A DNA stretch of 10,589 nt, from positions 1 to 10,589 of the forward strand of contig JAEDLN010000062.1 in assembly GCA_016295275.1 (NCBI GenBank), given 5' to 3'. A program made the translations under genes and the position numbers. Position 1 is the first letter of the stretch. The number at the start of each line of letters is the position of its first letter. The DNA is from Kiritimatiellia bacterium (GTDB lineage Bacteria > Verrucomicrobiota > Kiritimatiellia > RFP12 > UBA3636). Below are positions 1 to 7,284 of the stretch, in pieces. The notes under the pieces were generated by a model. It was not told where the DNA came from. It saw only the letters and a program-made list of their open reading frames with translations, and did not search any database.

Positions 1-144
1 CGGCGGCGCGATGGGGACATCGCGCCCTACCGCAACGGGACCGCATGGCAATGGGTGCGGGCGTGGTGCACGCGAGCGGTGTATGGCAACGGGGCACGAG
101 AGAGGGGTGTGCGAGCGGTGTGCGCGGGCGGCGGGGGCGGGGTG
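1..144. repeat. GC-rich gene-free island with one arm of the terminal inverted repeat
   Basis: This stretch lies downstream of the YitT gene stop codon and contains no credible gene. It is very rich in G and C. Positions 2-33 are one arm of a perfect 32-bp inverted repeat whose other arm is at 10543-10574. The 11-mer GCGAGCGGTGT occurs at 72-82 and again at 111-121, and ATGGCAA occurs twice. No intrinsic terminator with a T-tract is visible for the YitT gene. The open frame starting near position 11 on the plus strand has no ribosome binding site and a composition dictated by the GC bias, so I do not call it. Confidence 0.7.
2..33. repeat. Left arm of 32-bp terminal inverted repeat (hairpin-forming)
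   Basis: The reverse complement of 2-33 is identical to 10543-10574 over all 32 bases; position 1 and position 34 both break the match. Inside the arm, GGCGCGATG and its complement CATCGCGCC flank a four-base loop, so each arm can also fold alone into a 9-bp-stem hairpin. The right-hand copy continues a longer repeat (26-bp direct repeat, 10529-10554), so the element is probably a dispersed intergenic repeat of REP or MITE type. It could instead mark the ends of a cassette. Confidence 0.85.
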
Positions 145-1059
145 TTATTCTGTTTTCAGGTCACCGGCATCTAGCCATTCCGGAATTTCTTCGCCGTTTT
201 TAGAAAAATGGTGGAAATTTCCGAGGATTTTCGTGACTGGGATTTCGACGGCGAACGTTTGCGGGTATTTTTGGAGGATTTCGCAAAGGGCGTGCTGCTG
301 TTCCCGGTTCACGACGCAGAAGAGCACGGAAACGATGTCGCCATGATACATGCCGCGACCTTGCAGCATGGTCGCGGAGTGCCGGAGGCGTACAATCAGT
401 TCCTTCGAGATTTCCTCCGGACGATCGGTGATAATTTGAAAGGCGATACCGGCGCGGTTTTTCTGCATCAGGTACGAACCGACAGTCGTATTGAAGAAGC
501 AGTAGAGAATGCAAAGGAGAACCGGTTCGATCTGTTTTCCGTAGACGAAATAGCTGGCGCCGGCAATGAGGCAATTCAGCCAAAACGTCACGCGGAAGAA
601 CCGGATAGACGGATTTTTGTGCCGAATGATGGCGGAGACAAAATCGATACCGCCGGAATAGGAGCCGCAGCTGCAGAGAATGTAGTAGACGTAGCCCATG
701 ATGATTCCGCCGATGATGGGACCGAGAAGCGTACTGGTACCGGTATTGGTGGAATAGGCGAGCGACTGGATGCCGAGGGCTTCCGTGGCAAAGAGGCAGA
801 TCGAAACGAAGCAAATGAAGACGAGGCTACGGATTGACATGGGTCGGCTGACCTTGAAGAGGCACCAAAGCGCCAGCGGGATATTGATCAGAAGACTCAT
901 ATAGCCGAGATGGAATCCGGAAACGTATTGCACCATCGTGCAAATGCCGTTTATTCCTGCTGGAGCGAAATGGTTGGGAAAAACGAACATTTCGTAAGTA
1001 ACGGCCGTCAGCAAGGCCGCGAAAAAGATAGCAATATACGAACAGATGATTTTAACCAT
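145..1059 (-). CDS. YitT family membrane protein (DUF161 + DUF2179)
   Basis: Predicted inner-membrane protein of 304 residues, close to the usual size of the YitT family. About six hydrophobic segments are visible in the first 200 residues (roughly 5-25, 50-70, 77-95, 111-133, 155-173 and 176-195). Small-residue motifs typical of the family include PAGINGI near residue 33 and SGGID near 135. Residues about 205-281 are soluble and match the DUF2179 pattern: a hydrophobic strand, ATMLQGRGMYHGD, then a strand with CVVNREQ. The transported substrate of this family is generally unknown, so no specific role is claimed. I chose the ATG at 1059 because GAGGA lies 7 nt upstream; a TTG at 1098 would add 13 residues but has no such site. 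The gene is separated from the upstream operon by a terminator and about 200 bp, so it is probably transcribed alone. Nothing in the sequence links it to carbohydrate use. Confidence 0.9.
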   Translation of the reverse strand: MVKIICSYIAIFFAALLTAVTYEMFVFPNHFAPAGINGICTMVQYVSGFHLGYMSLLINIPLALWCLFKVSRPMSIRSLVFICFVSICLFATEALGIQSLAYSTNTGTSTLLGPIIGGIIMGYVYYILCSCGSYSGGIDFVSAIIRHKNPSIRFFRVTFWLNCLIAGASYFVYGKQIEPVLLCILYCFFNTTVGSYLMQKNRAGIAFQIITDRPEEISKELIVRLRHSATMLQGRGMYHGDIVSVLFCVVNREQQHALCEILQKYPQTFAVEIPVTKILGNFHHFSKNGEEIPEWLDAGDLKTE

Positions 1060-1066
1060 CGCAAAA

Positions 1067-1072
1067 TCCTCT
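1067..1072 (-). promoter_or_regulatory. Ribosome binding site deciding the YitT start
   Basis: AGAGGA on the minus strand, ending 7 nt before the ATG at 1059. It is the best Shine-Dalgarno match near the gene and argues against the longer TTG start at 1098. Confidence 0.7.
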
Positions 1073-1161
1073 AGACTCGTTTCGAGAAATCGTGTCAAAG
1101 ATGATCAAGGTGCGGAATCGGATTGAACGTAGAGGTGCCTCATTTCGACACTTCACCCTTG

Positions 1162-1167
1162 ATTCTA
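1162..1167 (-). promoter_or_regulatory. Possible -10 element for the YitT gene
   Basis: TAGAAT on the minus strand matches five of six bases of the sigma-70 -10 consensus and would give a leader of about 95 nt. The region 17 nt upstream is T-rich but has no good -35 hexamer. A perfect TTGACA also lies at 1098-1093, but it is too near the start codon and has only a weak -10 partner. The assignment is tentative. Confidence 0.3.
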
Positions 1168-1273
1168 CACTAAAATAGAGTTGAAAAACCAGTATTTCTC
1201 TGAAATCCGGAAGATTTTCCGCAAAGATGCCGGAAAGATGCACGATTGCGCAGGTTTCTAGACAAAAGTGTAT

Positions 1274-1309
1274 AAAAAAGACTATTTGCGAATGGTTGGC
1301 ATTCGCAAA
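1274..1309 (-). terminator. Rho-independent terminator of the three-gene operon
   Basis: On the minus strand a perfect 10-bp stem (TTTGCGAATG, 1309-1300, and CATTCGCAAA, 1294-1285) with a 5-nt loop is followed, after five bases, by six T residues at 1279-1274. It begins 76 nt after the GH127 stop codon. The T-tract is present only in the minus direction, so it ends the carbohydrate operon and insulates the downstream YitT gene. The rest of the gene-free stretch 1060-1385 holds the YitT leader and nothing else I recognise. Confidence 0.88.
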
Positions 1310-1385
1310 CAGTTTCAGGGGCACGAAGGCTCGGTCACGCCGGAACTATCGGGAGAAAGGGGGCGGGAAGGATGGTGCGGGAGGA

Positions 1386-3224
1386 TCAGCGTCTCGATTC
1401 GAAACGGACGAGCGGGAGCCAGACCCGGTAAGCCGATCGGGAGTCCCACGTATTTCCGGCGGAAGCGAAATCGCAGAATCCGACAGCTTCCGGCCATCCA
1501 TCGCGGACAGATTCGGCATGGACGCCGGTGGGGAGGATACCGACGAGTCGGAGCCAGACATCGGCGGCATCGCTTCGCACGACATGGAACGGGAATCGTG
1601 TTTTTTCGACATCGGGGATTTCGGTTTCGCCGCTTCCGTCGGAGTAGAAGTTGCGCCGAACGGGTTCGCCGACCTGGCCGCCGAATCTCGCATCGCGGGC
1701 GAGGAGAATTGGTCCTCGGACGAAGGCGATGGAATCGTTTTGGACGATTGGTTTGACGGGCATATCGAGGAGGATCGAAAGTTGGTCTCCCGGTTTCCAG
1801 AGACGATTCAAGTCGGATTGATCGCAAGGTTCTCCGTTGAGGCGGATGGTTGCGTTTTCGCACCATCCGGGAATATGGGGAACGAGATGGAATTCGCATG
1901 GTTCCGGCGTCCGGTTCCAGATGAGGATTTCGCCCCTTCTCGGGTAATCCGTGTAGACTTCGAGACGGACTTCGGAGCGGGTTCCGTTTTCTCCGCACAG
2001 CGGCAATTTCCAGTTTCCGGAGGAAAACAGGTTCAGCCAGACGGTTGAGCCGGAAGCGTCAGCCGCGAGTTTGAGAAATTCGACAAAACCGCGCGGGCCG
2101 TTGGCATTGCAGCAATTTGTTTCGGTGTGGCAATGGTGTTCGCCGGGGGCGCGGGTACCTTCCAGCGGCGTGTATTGCGCGAAGCAGGAACCGTCCGGCT
2201 TCATGGCCGCCAGATAGGCATTGAAGAACGTCCGTTCGAATGCATCCAGCCAGACGGGGGCGCGCGTCTTTTCCCACAGTTTCCGGCACAATCGCAGCCA
2301 GGTTGTCAGGACGCAGGTTTCGTTGAGCCGGTTGTAGGGCAGGTGCTGTTTTTCGCTTCCGCCGTACCAATGTTCGCCGGCGGCCGCACCGCCTGCCAGG
2401 TTGATTTCCTCCTTCCAGATATGCGTAGCCGCGGTTTCGGCCGCCCGGAGGAGGGCATCTTCTCCGGTTATGTCGTGCAGTTCGAGCAACCCCTGATAGC
2501 AGCTCATCATTTCATAGGCCTTGAGCGAGCTATCGAGACCACCCTTCGTCTTTCTCAGGAAAACCGGCACGTCGGCATCGCGCACCAGCCGTGCCGAAGT
2601 ATCGGCATCGACGGCGTTTCGGATTTGGTCCGCAAACGCCAGATAGCGAGGCTCCTTTTTGATTTTGCAGAGCAGCACGATGGGTTCGAGGACGGAGCAG
2701 CTGGGCAGTCCGAGATACCAACCGCTTTGCGCGATATCGCGATCTTGGAAATGTCGAATCAGTCCATCTGCGAGCCGTTGAGCGGCGGTCAGGGCATTTT
2801 CATCGTGCGTCGCATCGAACCAATGCAGAAGCCCGAGGAGGGTGTATTTGGTACCCCAGACGTCCCAGGTTCCTTTGGCGTAGCGCAGTTCGGGCTTGCA
2901 GTTGCCGATATAACCGTCGGCGTCTTGGGTCGAAAGCAGATCCCGAACGGAATCTGCGATCCGTTGTTTGAAACATTCGTCGCCGAAATACCGTGCAAGC
3001 GGGACGGCGGAATGCATCCACTTTCCCCAAAATTCGCTTTGCCAGGTCCATGACTGTTGGCGGTTATGGAAGTAGCCGGAGAGGACAAGCGGGTCGCTGC
3101 CGGCGATATGATTCCGGTAGCAACGCGTCAGGCATTCGCCGACGAGTCCGTGAATTTTCGCATTCGGCAGAGCGGCGAGACCGGACAGGCCGGTTGGAAA
3201 GGAGGATGAGGAAAGTGGCATCAT
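1386..3224 (-). CDS. GH127-family (DUF1680) glycoside hydrolase, probable beta-L-arabinofuranosidase
   Basis: A 612-residue protein of the former DUF1680 group, near the usual family length. The N-terminal two-thirds are rich in helices as expected of an (alpha/alpha)6 barrel, with family-like stretches SEFWGKWMHS (63-72), STQDADGYIGN (98-108) and WDVWGTKYTLLGLLHWFDAT (120-139). The C-terminal third looks beta-rich. In Bifidobacterium HypBA1 the active site uses a zinc bound by a Glu and three Cys, one Cys being the nucleophile. The matching residues here are E302 and C304 (NETC) and the pair C371-C372 (TNCCNANG), with C371 the likely nucleophile; E291 is a candidate acid/base. There is no signal peptide, so it should act in the cytoplasm on imported oligosaccharides. 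The tandem ATG start overlaps the preceding stop as ATGA and has no clear Shine-Dalgarno sequence, implying translational coupling. Substrate could differ, since related families act on other sugars. Confidence 0.87.
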   Translation of the reverse strand: MMPLSSSSFPTGLSGLAALPNAKIHGLVGECLTRCYRNHIAGSDPLVLSGYFHNRQQSWTWQSEFWGKWMHSAVPLARYFGDECFKQRIADSVRDLLSTQDADGYIGNCKPELRYAKGTWDVWGTKYTLLGLLHWFDATHDENALTAAQRLADGLIRHFQDRDIAQSGWYLGLPSCSVLEPIVLLCKIKKEPRYLAFADQIRNAVDADTSARLVRDADVPVFLRKTKGGLDSSLKAYEMMSCYQGLLELHDITGEDALLRAAETAATHIWKEEINLAGGAAAGEHWYGGSEKQHLPYNRLNETCVLTTWLRLCRKLWEKTRAPVWLDAFERTFFNAYLAAMKPDGSCFAQYTPLEGTRAPGEHHCHTETNCCNANGPRGFVEFLKLAADASGSTVWLNLFSSGNWKLPLCGENGTRSEVRLEVYTDYPRRGEILIWNRTPEPCEFHLVPHIPGWCENATIRLNGEPCDQSDLNRLWKPGDQLSILLDMPVKPIVQNDSIAFVRGPILLARDARFGGQVGEPVRRNFYSDGSGETEIPDVEKTRFPFHVVRSDAADVWLRLVGILPTGVHAESVRDGWPEAVGFCDFASAGNTWDSRSAYRVWLPLVRFESRR

Positions 3225-6200
3225 GGTTTTAGGGAACGGTTTTTTTCGAACAGCATTTTCCAGCGGATCGGCTCGCCTTTGGAGGTCGTTCCGTTCCAGC
3301 TGACTCCGCCGCGTGGGACAATCTTAACATTGAATGTCTGCTGACGCCATTGGCGGCGATCGAACATTTGTTGGATATCGGCGTTTTCGAGTGTCAGTCT
3401 CCATCCGTTTTCGAGTTCGAGACCGGAGAAGTTTGCGATATTGTTGGCGTTCTCGTATTCCTTGGCCATGGTCCGTGTTTCCGGCTGTTTTCCCTGACGG
3501 AAGATTCGGATGGGTTTTCCTGCCAAGAGAGCGGACGGGAAGAAGAGCTGTGCGGTGGCGAGGGTTCCCTTCCATTGCACGCCGGCCGCGGGGATGATTT
3601 CGGCTTGGCATTCGACGCTTTTGGGGCTGATGCGCCAGATTGTCTTTGCGGCGAATTTTCCGTTATTCTTCTCATTCGACCAATTGAATTCGCAGACAAG
3701 AGTTTCGCCCTCGCGCGTATAGGAAGAGGAATCCGGATCGGCGTTTTTGGCGAGGCATTCGCCCATGGTCAAGACGACGGCTTCTGCGATGGGATCTCCC
3801 TGGAAGAGGATTTTTGCCGGAACGCCGTGCTTATTGAATTCGCACGAGATTTCATTGGACTCGTAGACGCCATCGCGAGGCTGCACGGCGGTTTTGGCGA
3901 AAGAGACCGCCTGATCGACGTCGCCGTTTTCGCAGACGGTGAGCAAGAGGGATTGCGGGATCCAGTGCTGGAACCAGAACCAACGGAAGATAAGCCGGTT
4001 ACGTCCCTTTTTGACCTTGATATCGAAGCGACCGCCCTTTCCGGTAATTCGTTCGCCGTTGAGGTAAAAGAGGGTTTCCTGCCACTTGTCGCGGTTGGTC
4101 ACGAGCGTTTTGGTGCCATCCTCATCGCAGAAGAAATCGACGGCGGCGAGAAAGACGTCGCGACCTTCGCCGCAGAGTTTTCCGACGCGGTTTTTGAATT
4201 CCTGCGTTTCTTGCGGCGACCAAGGGATGTAGGCGGCGGCGGAGAATTCGGCACGATTCGGATCGGCCATGGAGCGCCAATATTCGGATATTTCGGAACC
4301 GATATTCGGCAGCGGGGCATTGTTGCCGGAGAGTTCGATCCATTGTTTTTCGTCGAACGCATCCTTGTCGAAGGGTCCCATCACGAGGAGCGTATCGCGC
4401 GGACAAGGGGACTTTTGGAGGCGGTTGCCCTTAAGGGTCGTTTTGGCGTAGAGGCGGAAGCGTTCGCCGTTGAGGGAGTAGTCGATTGCGGCGCAATAGA
4501 GACGATCCTCTCCGGCGGGCAAGGTCTTGCCGCGCAGTTGACCGAGCGAAAGGGTCCAGTTCCGATCTCCTTCGATCGGGCCTGCAGCCTTTTCAACGAT
4601 TCGGCCATTGCTCCAGAATGGTGCGGGATTGACCACCAGAACGGCCTTTTCGAGCGGCTTTCCGGTTTGGTTGGAGAGTTTGACCGAGAGAGAGCGATTG
4701 GCCTCGTCGGGAATCAGCGAGAGGAGAACGCCGGGTTGTTCCTTCTCTGCGTCTTCGCCGCACAGGGCAATCGACTTCGGCAGTTTTTCGACATAGGGCG
4801 ACGGCAGCGTGTAGCAACCGGAGTCGTCCGGCCGGAGTTCTTTCGAAGAGGCGTCGAGAACGACCCGGACCGGTCGGGAAGAGAAGCGGATCGAAAGTTC
4901 CGGCGTTTCTCCGAGCAGCGCGGGATCGAAGCGTTCGACGGAAAAGACGACATCCTTTCCTTTGACCGTTGCGCGAACGGTCGAGTGGTAGTATTCGTAG
5001 CGATAGGCTCCATACGAGCGATCGTCCGTGTACCACCATTCCGGGTTTCCGCTTACGTTCTTGAGGCATTTTTCCTGTCGGAGCAGACCGTCCGGCTTGC
5101 ACCAGGAGTGGATGCCGAACGTCACCTTCGGCCAGTCCGGGTTGTTGGACGCGTCTTTGAGCGCGGTTCCCAGGTTTTTGGCGAACAGTTCCGCATCGGG
5201 ATTGGTATCGTTGGCGCCGAAGGTATGTCCCGGCATCCAGCAGAATGGAGGTTGATCGACCTCCTTCTTGGGCCAATCCGAGGAGACGTAATGGCCGGTA
5301 TTGAGGAGAATGCGACCTAGAGAAGCCGCTCTCTTGGGATCGAGCGGGCTATTCCAGTTGTATGGAATCACGAAGGAATTGACCGGTTCATCCGTTTGGC
5401 ATTCGACGAAGATCCGGTTTTCCATCACCTCGGAGAATTGGATGGATTCCGACGATTCCATCAGGAACGGGTGAGACGTCGTATGGTTTCCGAAGCGGCC
5501 GCCCAACTTCTGGATTTTCCGCATGTCCTTCTGCATGAATTCTTTGTTTCCGTTGAGGAAGAAGGTCGGTCGGAGACCGAGGCGTGCGAACATTTCCGCG
5601 CGGGCGAGGTGTCCCGGAGCGGAATCGTCCCAACGAGTCGTAAAGGCGACTTTTTTGCCGTTGGGAAGCGGCAGCACCTTCAGTGCGGCCTCCTTTGCTT
5701 CCCATTCGGTGGCGAAGGTCGCGGTAAGCGACTGGCTGACGGAAGGAATCTTCAGCGGATTCCGTTCGGCGGGGGAGGGCATCTGCAGATTTTCCGACTC
5801 GTTCTCCACCTCCAGCGGGCGGTCGCATTTTCCCTGAAAACCATCGGTCAAGACGGCCTTTGCCAAGGTATCCGCCTTGACCAGTTTTCCGTCCGGGGTG
5901 AATTCGTGTTCGACGCTCCAGCCGTCCCATTCGCGGAAGGCGTGATAGCTCCAATCCCAGCCGTATTCTTCGAAGAGCCGGATGCAGTCCTGCAGGTATT
6001 TTTCCCGACCCGGGGCCCAGGCAATGGCCGAAAATTCGCCGGCATAGATTCGCGCGTTGTATTTCAGTTGAAAATCGCGGACCGGCTTGAGCACTCTACG
6101 CAGAAAATCCCGGTTCCATTGCAGCGACGGATAGGCATCGTATTCGCCGTACTTTTTGCGTGGCGACAAGACACCCTGATGGGTGTATTCGATGGGGTCG

Positions 6201-7270
6201 TAGACGTGAACCTGATAGATGATATTCTCCAGCGGGAAGGGGGTCAGATAGCGGAATGTCGAAGGCGTATCGCCGCCGTTCGAAGCCACGACGATTGGCA
6301 CATCGGGGTCGATTTCGCGGATGGCCTTTGCCGCTTTGAGCTGGAGCGTCCAGTAGTCGAACGGCGCCGAAGGATCGTTTTGGATCGGTTCGTTGATCAG
6401 GTCGAACGCGAAAATACCCTTTTTCCCGTGCAGGCGCGTTGCGATTCGACGCCATGTCTGCACGAAATGGTCCGCATAGCGCTTATCGGTGAACATATTG
6501 AACTGTTTCGAGGCGGCTTTTCCTCCCGGCGGCACATGCAAATCGACCACGATGGAAATGCCGTATTGTTCGGCCCATTTCAAGACCTGTTCGAGATGAT
6601 CCAAACGGCTGTCGAGCCAGCGATCGAACTCCGGCAGGTCTTGATTGTCGTTTGTTTTTGTCCAACCGCGGACGATTTGGAATCGTGCCAAGTTGGCGCC
6701 CCAATCCTTGAGGGTTCGGAAGTCATCCTCCTTGCAGTCGCCGGCCGGCAGCATGACGCCGCGCATCCGTCGGTTGGAGAGGCTCGAGTAGCGAGCGACG
6801 CCGTTTTTGTTCCAAAGCGGGAATTCGCTTTCCTTTGCCGACAGTTTCAGTGTTTTGGGATAGAAGCGAACGGTTCCGGAGGAGCCTTGCAGACCTGCGA
6901 AGAGCGTTGAATCGAGTTTCGTTCCCGGTTCGATTCCTTGCAGATTGATATTGAATGTCAGCGGGCGGCGTGAAAAGTCTCCCGTCAGGCCGTTGGCGGC
7001 CGGGTAATGCGTCTTGCCGCTTTTCGGGTCGGTAAAGACGCACATGAATTTCAGGCCCAGCCATGGTTTTGGCGGCCGTGAGATTTTTTCGCCTTCGGCC
7101 TCGATGGAGAGCTCGACGACCTTTCCCGCATAAGGGGAAAGATCGAGCGAAGCCTGTGCGGAAACGAGAGCGTTGCGACCGTCGGATGTGATTTCAAAAC
7201 AATCGTCTGTAGGGTTCTGTCCTCCGTTCCAGTTCAGGAGGAGGGCGGCGGCAAGGATAAGTGGCGACAT
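3221..7270 (-). CDS. Secreted multidomain enzyme: GH5-like glycoside hydrolase fused to NodB-like polysaccharide deacetylase
   Basis: A 1349-residue protein. A short hydrophobic leader (2-13) suggests export, although its n-region lacks a basic residue. Residues about 20-148 look like a beta-sandwich, possibly carbohydrate binding. Residues about 166-470 are a GH5/clan GH-A-like barrel: the LINEP motif gives acid/base E294, GEFSA gives nucleophile E412, and HVY at 355-357 fits the family. Residues about 538-760 resemble a CE4/NodB domain: WDD (D548, D549), GNHTTSH (H596, H600) and GIHSW (H721). The remaining 590 residues are mostly beta-strand-like; about 1063-1098 (LFYLNGERITG, then KVKKGRNRLIF) recalls the jelly-roll accessory domains of glycosidases, and 1130-1349 is unrecognised. 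A likely role is cleavage and deacetylation of a beta-glycan such as mannan or xylan, but substrate is inferred only. The ATG at 7270 follows the upstream stop by 14 nt with AAGG 8 nt before it; an in-frame extension to 7564 would overlap the preceding gene and is rejected. Confidence 0.85.
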   Translation of the reverse strand: MSPLILAAALLLNWNGGQNPTDDCFEITSDGRNALVSAQASLDLSPYAGKVVELSIEAEGEKISRPPKPWLGLKFMCVFTDPKSGKTHYPAANGLTGDFSRRPLTFNINLQGIEPGTKLDSTLFAGLQGSSGTVRFYPKTLKLSAKESEFPLWNKNGVARYSSLSNRRMRGVMLPAGDCKEDDFRTLKDWGANLARFQIVRGWTKTNDNQDLPEFDRWLDSRLDHLEQVLKWAEQYGISIVVDLHVPPGGKAASKQFNMFTDKRYADHFVQTWRRIATRLHGKKGIFAFDLINEPIQNDPSAPFDYWTLQLKAAKAIREIDPDVPIVVASNGGDTPSTFRYLTPFPLENIIYQVHVYDPIEYTHQGVLSPRKKYGEYDAYPSLQWNRDFLRRVLKPVRDFQLKYNARIYAGEFSAIAWAPGREKYLQDCIRLFEEYGWDWSYHAFREWDGWSVEHEFTPDGKLVKADTLAKAVLTDGFQGKCDRPLEVENESENLQMPSPAERNPLKIPSVSQSLTATFATEWEAKEAALKVLPLPNGKKVAFTTRWDDSAPGHLARAEMFARLGLRPTFFLNGNKEFMQKDMRKIQKLGGRFGNHTTSHPFLMESSESIQFSEVMENRIFVECQTDEPVNSFVIPYNWNSPLDPKRAASLGRILLNTGHYVSSDWPKKEVDQPPFCWMPGHTFGANDTNPDAELFAKNLGTALKDASNNPDWPKVTFGIHSWCKPDGLLRQEKCLKNVSGNPEWWYTDDRSYGAYRYEYYHSTVRATVKGKDVVFSVERFDPALLGETPELSIRFSSRPVRVVLDASSKELRPDDSGCYTLPSPYVEKLPKSIALCGEDAEKEQPGVLLSLIPDEANRSLSVKLSNQTGKPLEKAVLVVNPAPFWSNGRIVEKAAGPIEGDRNWTLSLGQLRGKTLPAGEDRLYCAAIDYSLNGERFRLYAKTTLKGNRLQKSPCPRDTLLVMGPFDKDAFDEKQWIELSGNNAPLPNIGSEISEYWRSMADPNRAEFSAAAYIPWSPQETQEFKNRVGKLCGEGRDVFLAAVDFFCDEDGTKTLVTNRDKWQETLFYLNGERITGKGGRFDIKVKKGRNRLIFRWFWFQHWIPQSLLLTVCENGDVDQAVSFAKTAVQPRDGVYESNEISCEFNKHGVPAKILFQGDPIAEAVVLTMGECLAKNADPDSSSYTREGETLVCEFNWSNEKNNGKFAAKTIWRISPKSVECQAEIIPAAGVQWKGTLATAQLFFPSALLAGKPIRIFRQGKQPETRTMAKEYENANNIANFSGLELENGWRLTLENADIQQMFDRRQWRQQTFNVKIVPRGGVSWNGTTSKGEPIRWKMLFEKNRSLKP

Positions 7271-7284
7271 TGGAGGTACCTTAT

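Noticed and set aside
11..346. A plus-strand open frame starting in the left terminal repeat
   Set aside because: It crosses from the repeat island into antisense of the YitT gene and has no ribosome binding site or recognisable domain.
1093..1098. TTGACA as the -35 of the YitT promoter
   Set aside because: Its 17-nt partner (TCTAGA) is weak and transcription would start at or inside the ribosome binding site, leaving almost no leader.
3350..6910. Long plus-strand open frames (656 and 504 codons) opposite the GH5/CE4 gene
   Set aside because: They mirror a gene with clear catalytic motifs on the minus strand, and their translations are charged and show no recognisable domain.
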